DNA of 8,100 nucleotides. Origin: Chloroflexota bacterium. GTDB lineage: Bacteria > Chloroflexota > Limnocylindria > Limnocylindrales > CSP1-4. Under the pieces are notes generated by a model. The model was given only the letters and a program-made list of their open reading frames with translations. It had not been told where the DNA came from and searched no databases. This document shows, piece after piece, positions 5,745 through 8,100 of the stretch. The DNA is taken from the NCBI GenBank assembly GCA_021801545.1, contig JAJYXX010000175.1:1-8100 (forward strand), in the 5' to 3' direction. Each line of letters opens with the position of its first letter. The stretch's first letter is position 1. A program made the position numbers and the translations under genes.

Positions 5745-8100
5745 ATGGCCCGTAGGATCACGAAGCCCGCCAGTCCGACCCCCGTCGAGGCCACCCGCCA
5801 CACGGGAGAGAACCGGGTGAACATCCCGACGGCCGAGCTCGAGTCGTTCGCCGCCGAGGCCGAGAAGCGGCCCCCGACGATCCTCTACCCGCGCGACCCC
5901 TCGCTCGATCCGCAGCTCGTCTGGAAGGGCAAGGACGAGCAGGACCGCTCCGACCTCGCCGTGCCCGCCGTCCCGGTCTATATCCAGGAGCAGATCGAGC
6001 CACGGGCGATCATCGAGGACCTCCGGGCGGTCTCGGCCGCCGGGCGCGAGGCCCAGCTCGACCTCTTTTCGGACTTCAACGGGATGTCGTTCGACGAGCG
6101 GGTCGACTTCTACCGCCACTCGATGAAGTGGTCGAACCGGATGATCCTCGGCGACTCGCTCCTGGTGATGACCTCGCTCGCTGAGAAGGAAGGGCTCAAG
6201 GGGCAGGTCCAGGCGATCTACCTGGACCCACCGTACGGGATCAAGTTCGGCAGCAACTGGCAGGTCTCGACGCGCAAGCGCGACGTGAAGGACGGCAAGA
6301 TCGAGGACGCGACGCGCCAGCCCGAGCAGATCCGCGCCTTCCGCGACACGTGGGAGCTCGGCATCCACTCGTACCTGAGCTACCTGCGCGATCGGCTCGT
6401 CGTTGCCCGCGAGCTGCTCACCGAGACGGGTTCGATCTTCGTCCAGATCGGCGACGAGAACGTGCACCTCGTGCGGTCGTTGCTCGACGAGGTGTTCGGG
6501 AGCGAGAACTTCGTCTCGGCGATTACGTTCGCGACGACGAGCGGTTTCGAGACGGTCGAGCTGGCTCATGCAGGCGCCTACCTGCTCTGGTACGGCAAGC
6601 ACCGCGAACGCGGCGTCAAGGTCCGTCCGCTGTTCGAGCCTGTGGACAAATCAGCGGGCGTCAGCGGCTATCGCTGGCTACGGCTTCCCGATGGATCGAC
6701 AAGGGGCCTGACTGCGCTCGAAGTCCGCGGCGAGGGCCGGCTGCCGGATGACGCGGTGCTCTACACGCCCGACAACCTGTTGTCCCAAGGCGCAGCAAGC
6801 CAGCCGCAGGCCTTCGCTTTCCGTGGCAAGCAGTACTCGCCTGGACCAAACGCGCACTGGAAAGCGCAGTTCCCTGACGGGATGAACAAGCTTGCGTGGG
6901 CGGAGCGAATTCACGTATCGGAGAACAGCATTCGATACGTGCGACGCGCTGACGACTTCCCGTGGAAGGCCCGGACGAACCTGTGGACTGACACGCTTAC
7001 GGGGCAGTTCACCGACCAGAAGGTCTATGTCGTGCAGACGCCGAGCAAGGTCATCGAGCGTTGCCTGCTCATGACCACCGACCCGGGCGATCTTGTCCTC
7101 GATCCCACCTGCGGCTCCGGCACTACCGCCTACGTCGCGGAGCAGTGGGGCCGGCGCTGGATCACGATCGACACGAGCCGGGTCGCGCTCGCGCTCGCCC
7201 GGACGCGCCTGATGGCGGCCCGCTATCCCTACTACCTGCTTGCCGACTCGCCCGACGGCCAGCGCAGGGAGGCCGAGCTGACCGGGCAGATGCCGATCGG
7301 CTCGACCGAGGGCGACATCCGCAAGGGCTTCGTCTACGAGCGCGTCCCCCACGTCACATTGAAGTCGATCGCCCAGAACCCCGACATCCGCGAGGGGATG
7401 ACCCGCGCCGAGATCGACGCCGCGATCGCCCGCCACGCCGAGACCGAGATCCTCTACGACCGCCCGTATGCCGACTCGAAGATCGTCCGGGTCGCCGGGC
7501 CGTTCACGGTCGAGAGCCTCTCGCCCCACCGGGTCGTCGCCGACGCGCCCGAGGACAGCGTCGAAGCGGTCGCGCCGGTCGAGGAGTCCGGTCGGTTCGT
7601 CGCGACGATCCTCGACAACCTGCGCAAGGCCGGCGTCCAGAACACCGTCCGCGGCGAGCGGCTCACGTTCGAGACGCTCGAGACCTGGCCGGGCACGTAC
7701 ATCCAGGCCGCGGGCGAGTACCTCGAGGGCGGCTCACCGAGACGGGTCGCGGTCGCGATCGGCCCCGAGTTCGGCACCGTCGGCCCCGAGCTCGTCCGCG
7801 AAGCCGCCAAGGAAGCCTCGAAGTTCTTCGACCTCCTCGTCGTCTGCGGCTTCGCCTTCGACGCCCGGGCGGGCGAGGAGACGAGCCGGCTCGGGCGCCT
7901 GACGATCCTCCAGGCGCGGATGAACCCCGACCTCGCGATGGGCGACGAGCTGCTCAAGAAGACCGGCGCCGGGAACCTGTTCACCGTCTTTGGTCAGCCC
8001 GACATCGTCATCCGGGCCGCTGACGGGGCCGCCGCCGACGGCCAGCTCCAGGTCGAGATCCGCGGCCTCGACGTCTACGACCCGACGACCGGCGAGGTCC
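5745..8100 (+). CDS. Type III-like site-specific DNA methyltransferase (beta-class N6-adenine), 3' end outside window
   Basis: This is the modification partner of the restriction subunit at 1193: it transfers a methyl group from S-adenosylmethionine to adenine N6 in its target site. The frame runs open from ATG 5745 to the window end, at least 785 residues. Seen: motif IV DPPY at 161-164 (AIYLDPPYGIKF), a following block YLSYLRDRLVVARELL from 210 and GSIFVQIGDENVH at 229-241, a target-recognition segment at about 260-428, motif X QTPSKVIERCL from 431, and motif I DPTCGSGTT at 453-461. The order IV, TRD, X, I marks the beta class used by type III Mod proteins. The long N-terminal arm (160 residues before DPPY) and over 300 residues after motif I exceed a bare methyltransferase; I can assign no function to that tail. 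GGGAG at 5733-5737 supports the start. The TRD segment uses many more A/T-ending codons than the rest, suggesting exchange. Confidence 0.93.
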   Translation, partial: MARRITKPASPTPVEATRHTGENRVNIPTAELESFAAEAEKRPPTILYPRDPSLDPQLVWKGKDEQDRSDLAVPAVPVYIQEQIEPRAIIEDLRAVSAAGREAQLDLFSDFNGMSFDERVDFYRHSMKWSNRMILGDSLLVMTSLAEKEGLKGQVQAIYLDPPYGIKFGSNWQVSTRKRDVKDGKIEDATRQPEQIRAFRDTWELGIHSYLSYLRDRLVVARELLTETGSIFVQIGDENVHLVRSLLDEVFGSENFVSAITFATTSGFETVELAHAGAYLLWYGKHRERGVKVRPLFEPVDKSAGVSGYRWLRLPDGSTRGLTALEVRGEGRLPDDAVLYTPDNLLSQGAASQPQAFAFRGKQYSPGPNAHWKAQFPDGMNKLAWAERIHVSENSIRYVRRADDFPWKARTNLWTDTLTGQFTDQKVYVVQTPSKVIERCLLMTTDPGDLVLDPTCGSGTTAYVAEQWGRRWITIDTSRVALALARTRLMAARYPYYLLADSPDGQRREAELTGQMPIGSTEGDIRKGFVYERVPHVTLKSIAQNPDIREGMTRAEIDAAIARHAETEILYDRPYADSKIVRVAGPFTVESLSPHRVVADAPEDSVEAVAPVEESGRFVATILDNLRKAGVQNTVRGERLTFETLETWPGTYIQAAGEYLEGGSPRRVAVAIGPEFGTVGPELVREAAKEASKFFDLLVVCGFAFDARAGEETSRLGRLTILQARMNPDLAMGDELLKKTGAGNLFTVFGQPDIVIRAADGAAADGQLQVEIRGLDVYDPTTGEV
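6520..7040 (+). other. Target-recognition domain region of Mod with atypical codon use
   Basis: This segment lies between the GDENVH block and motif X, where beta-class methyltransferases carry the domain that reads the DNA site. Within it about a quarter of codons end in A or T (including AAA, TCA, CTA, ACA, GCA, GTA, ATT, CGA, CAA). In the codons after motif I only a few per cent do. Protein text such as FRGKQYSPGPNAHW and SIRYVRRADDFPWKARTN is typical of recognition regions of large Mod proteins. The composition suggests this domain has been swapped in from another source. Bounds are approximate. Confidence 0.6.

Noticed and set aside
4814..5755. A 313-codon open frame on the plus strand
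   Set aside because: It is antisense to brnT and its partner. The minus-strand frames show a protein family and normal codon bias; this one shows neither.
5694..6602. A 302-codon open frame on the minus strand opposite mod
   Set aside because: The plus strand here carries the DPPY methyltransferase. The opposite frame is compositionally biased and matches nothing I know.
1..8100. CRISPR array, tRNA, rRNA or insertion sequence
   Set aside because: No spaced repeats, cloverleaf, conserved rRNA segments, transposase signatures or terminal inverted repeats were seen in the window.

Overview
This is a GC-rich bacterial window (about 70% G+C by eye, with most codons ending in G or C). The codon bias, mixed ATG/GTG starts and GGAGG-type ribosome sites fit a high-GC phylum such as Chloroflexota or Actinomycetota. 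That placement rests on composition only, and nothing in the window fixes the species.

Layout: (1) 2-1075 (+) is the 3' part of a class III (CaiB/BaiF-type) CoA-transferase, ordinary metabolism, closed by a GC hairpin. (2) 1193-4189 (+) is a complete DEAH helicase/PD-(D/E)XK restriction subunit, recognisable as the large type III-like Res family (BPTD_3080-like). (3) 4221-4763 (+) is a small protein joining a helix-turn-helix domain to a minimal nucleotidyltransferase (MNT) domain. It is followed, with a 14-base overlap, by a 48-codon stub of a HEPN toxin gene (4750-4896) that stops before the part of the domain expected to carry the RNase motif. (4) On the minus strand, 5683-5414 encodes a BrnT-family toxin. 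It overlaps a 164-residue unrecognised protein (5433-4939) that sits where the BrnA antitoxin normally lies but does not look like BrnA. (5) 5745 to beyond 8100 (+) is the matching beta-class N6-adenine DNA methyltransferase (Mod), cut by the window edge; it has no stop codon in the window.

The picture is a restriction-modification defence locus in which res and mod are parted by about 1.55 kb carrying two toxin-antitoxin-like units, one visibly decayed and one with an unknown partner. Mod would protect host DNA and Res would cleave unmodified DNA. The toxin-antitoxin genes may stabilise the locus or act as a back-up abortive defence, which is inference. The most worthwhile leads are the BrnT partner of unknown type, the HTH-MNT fusion with a palindrome at an apparently leaderless promoter, the 16-bp perfect palindrome at the brnT/partner junction, and the compositionally distinct target-recognition domain inside Mod. 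No tRNA, rRNA, insertion sequence or CRISPR array was seen, and no gene-free stretch exceeds 300 bases.
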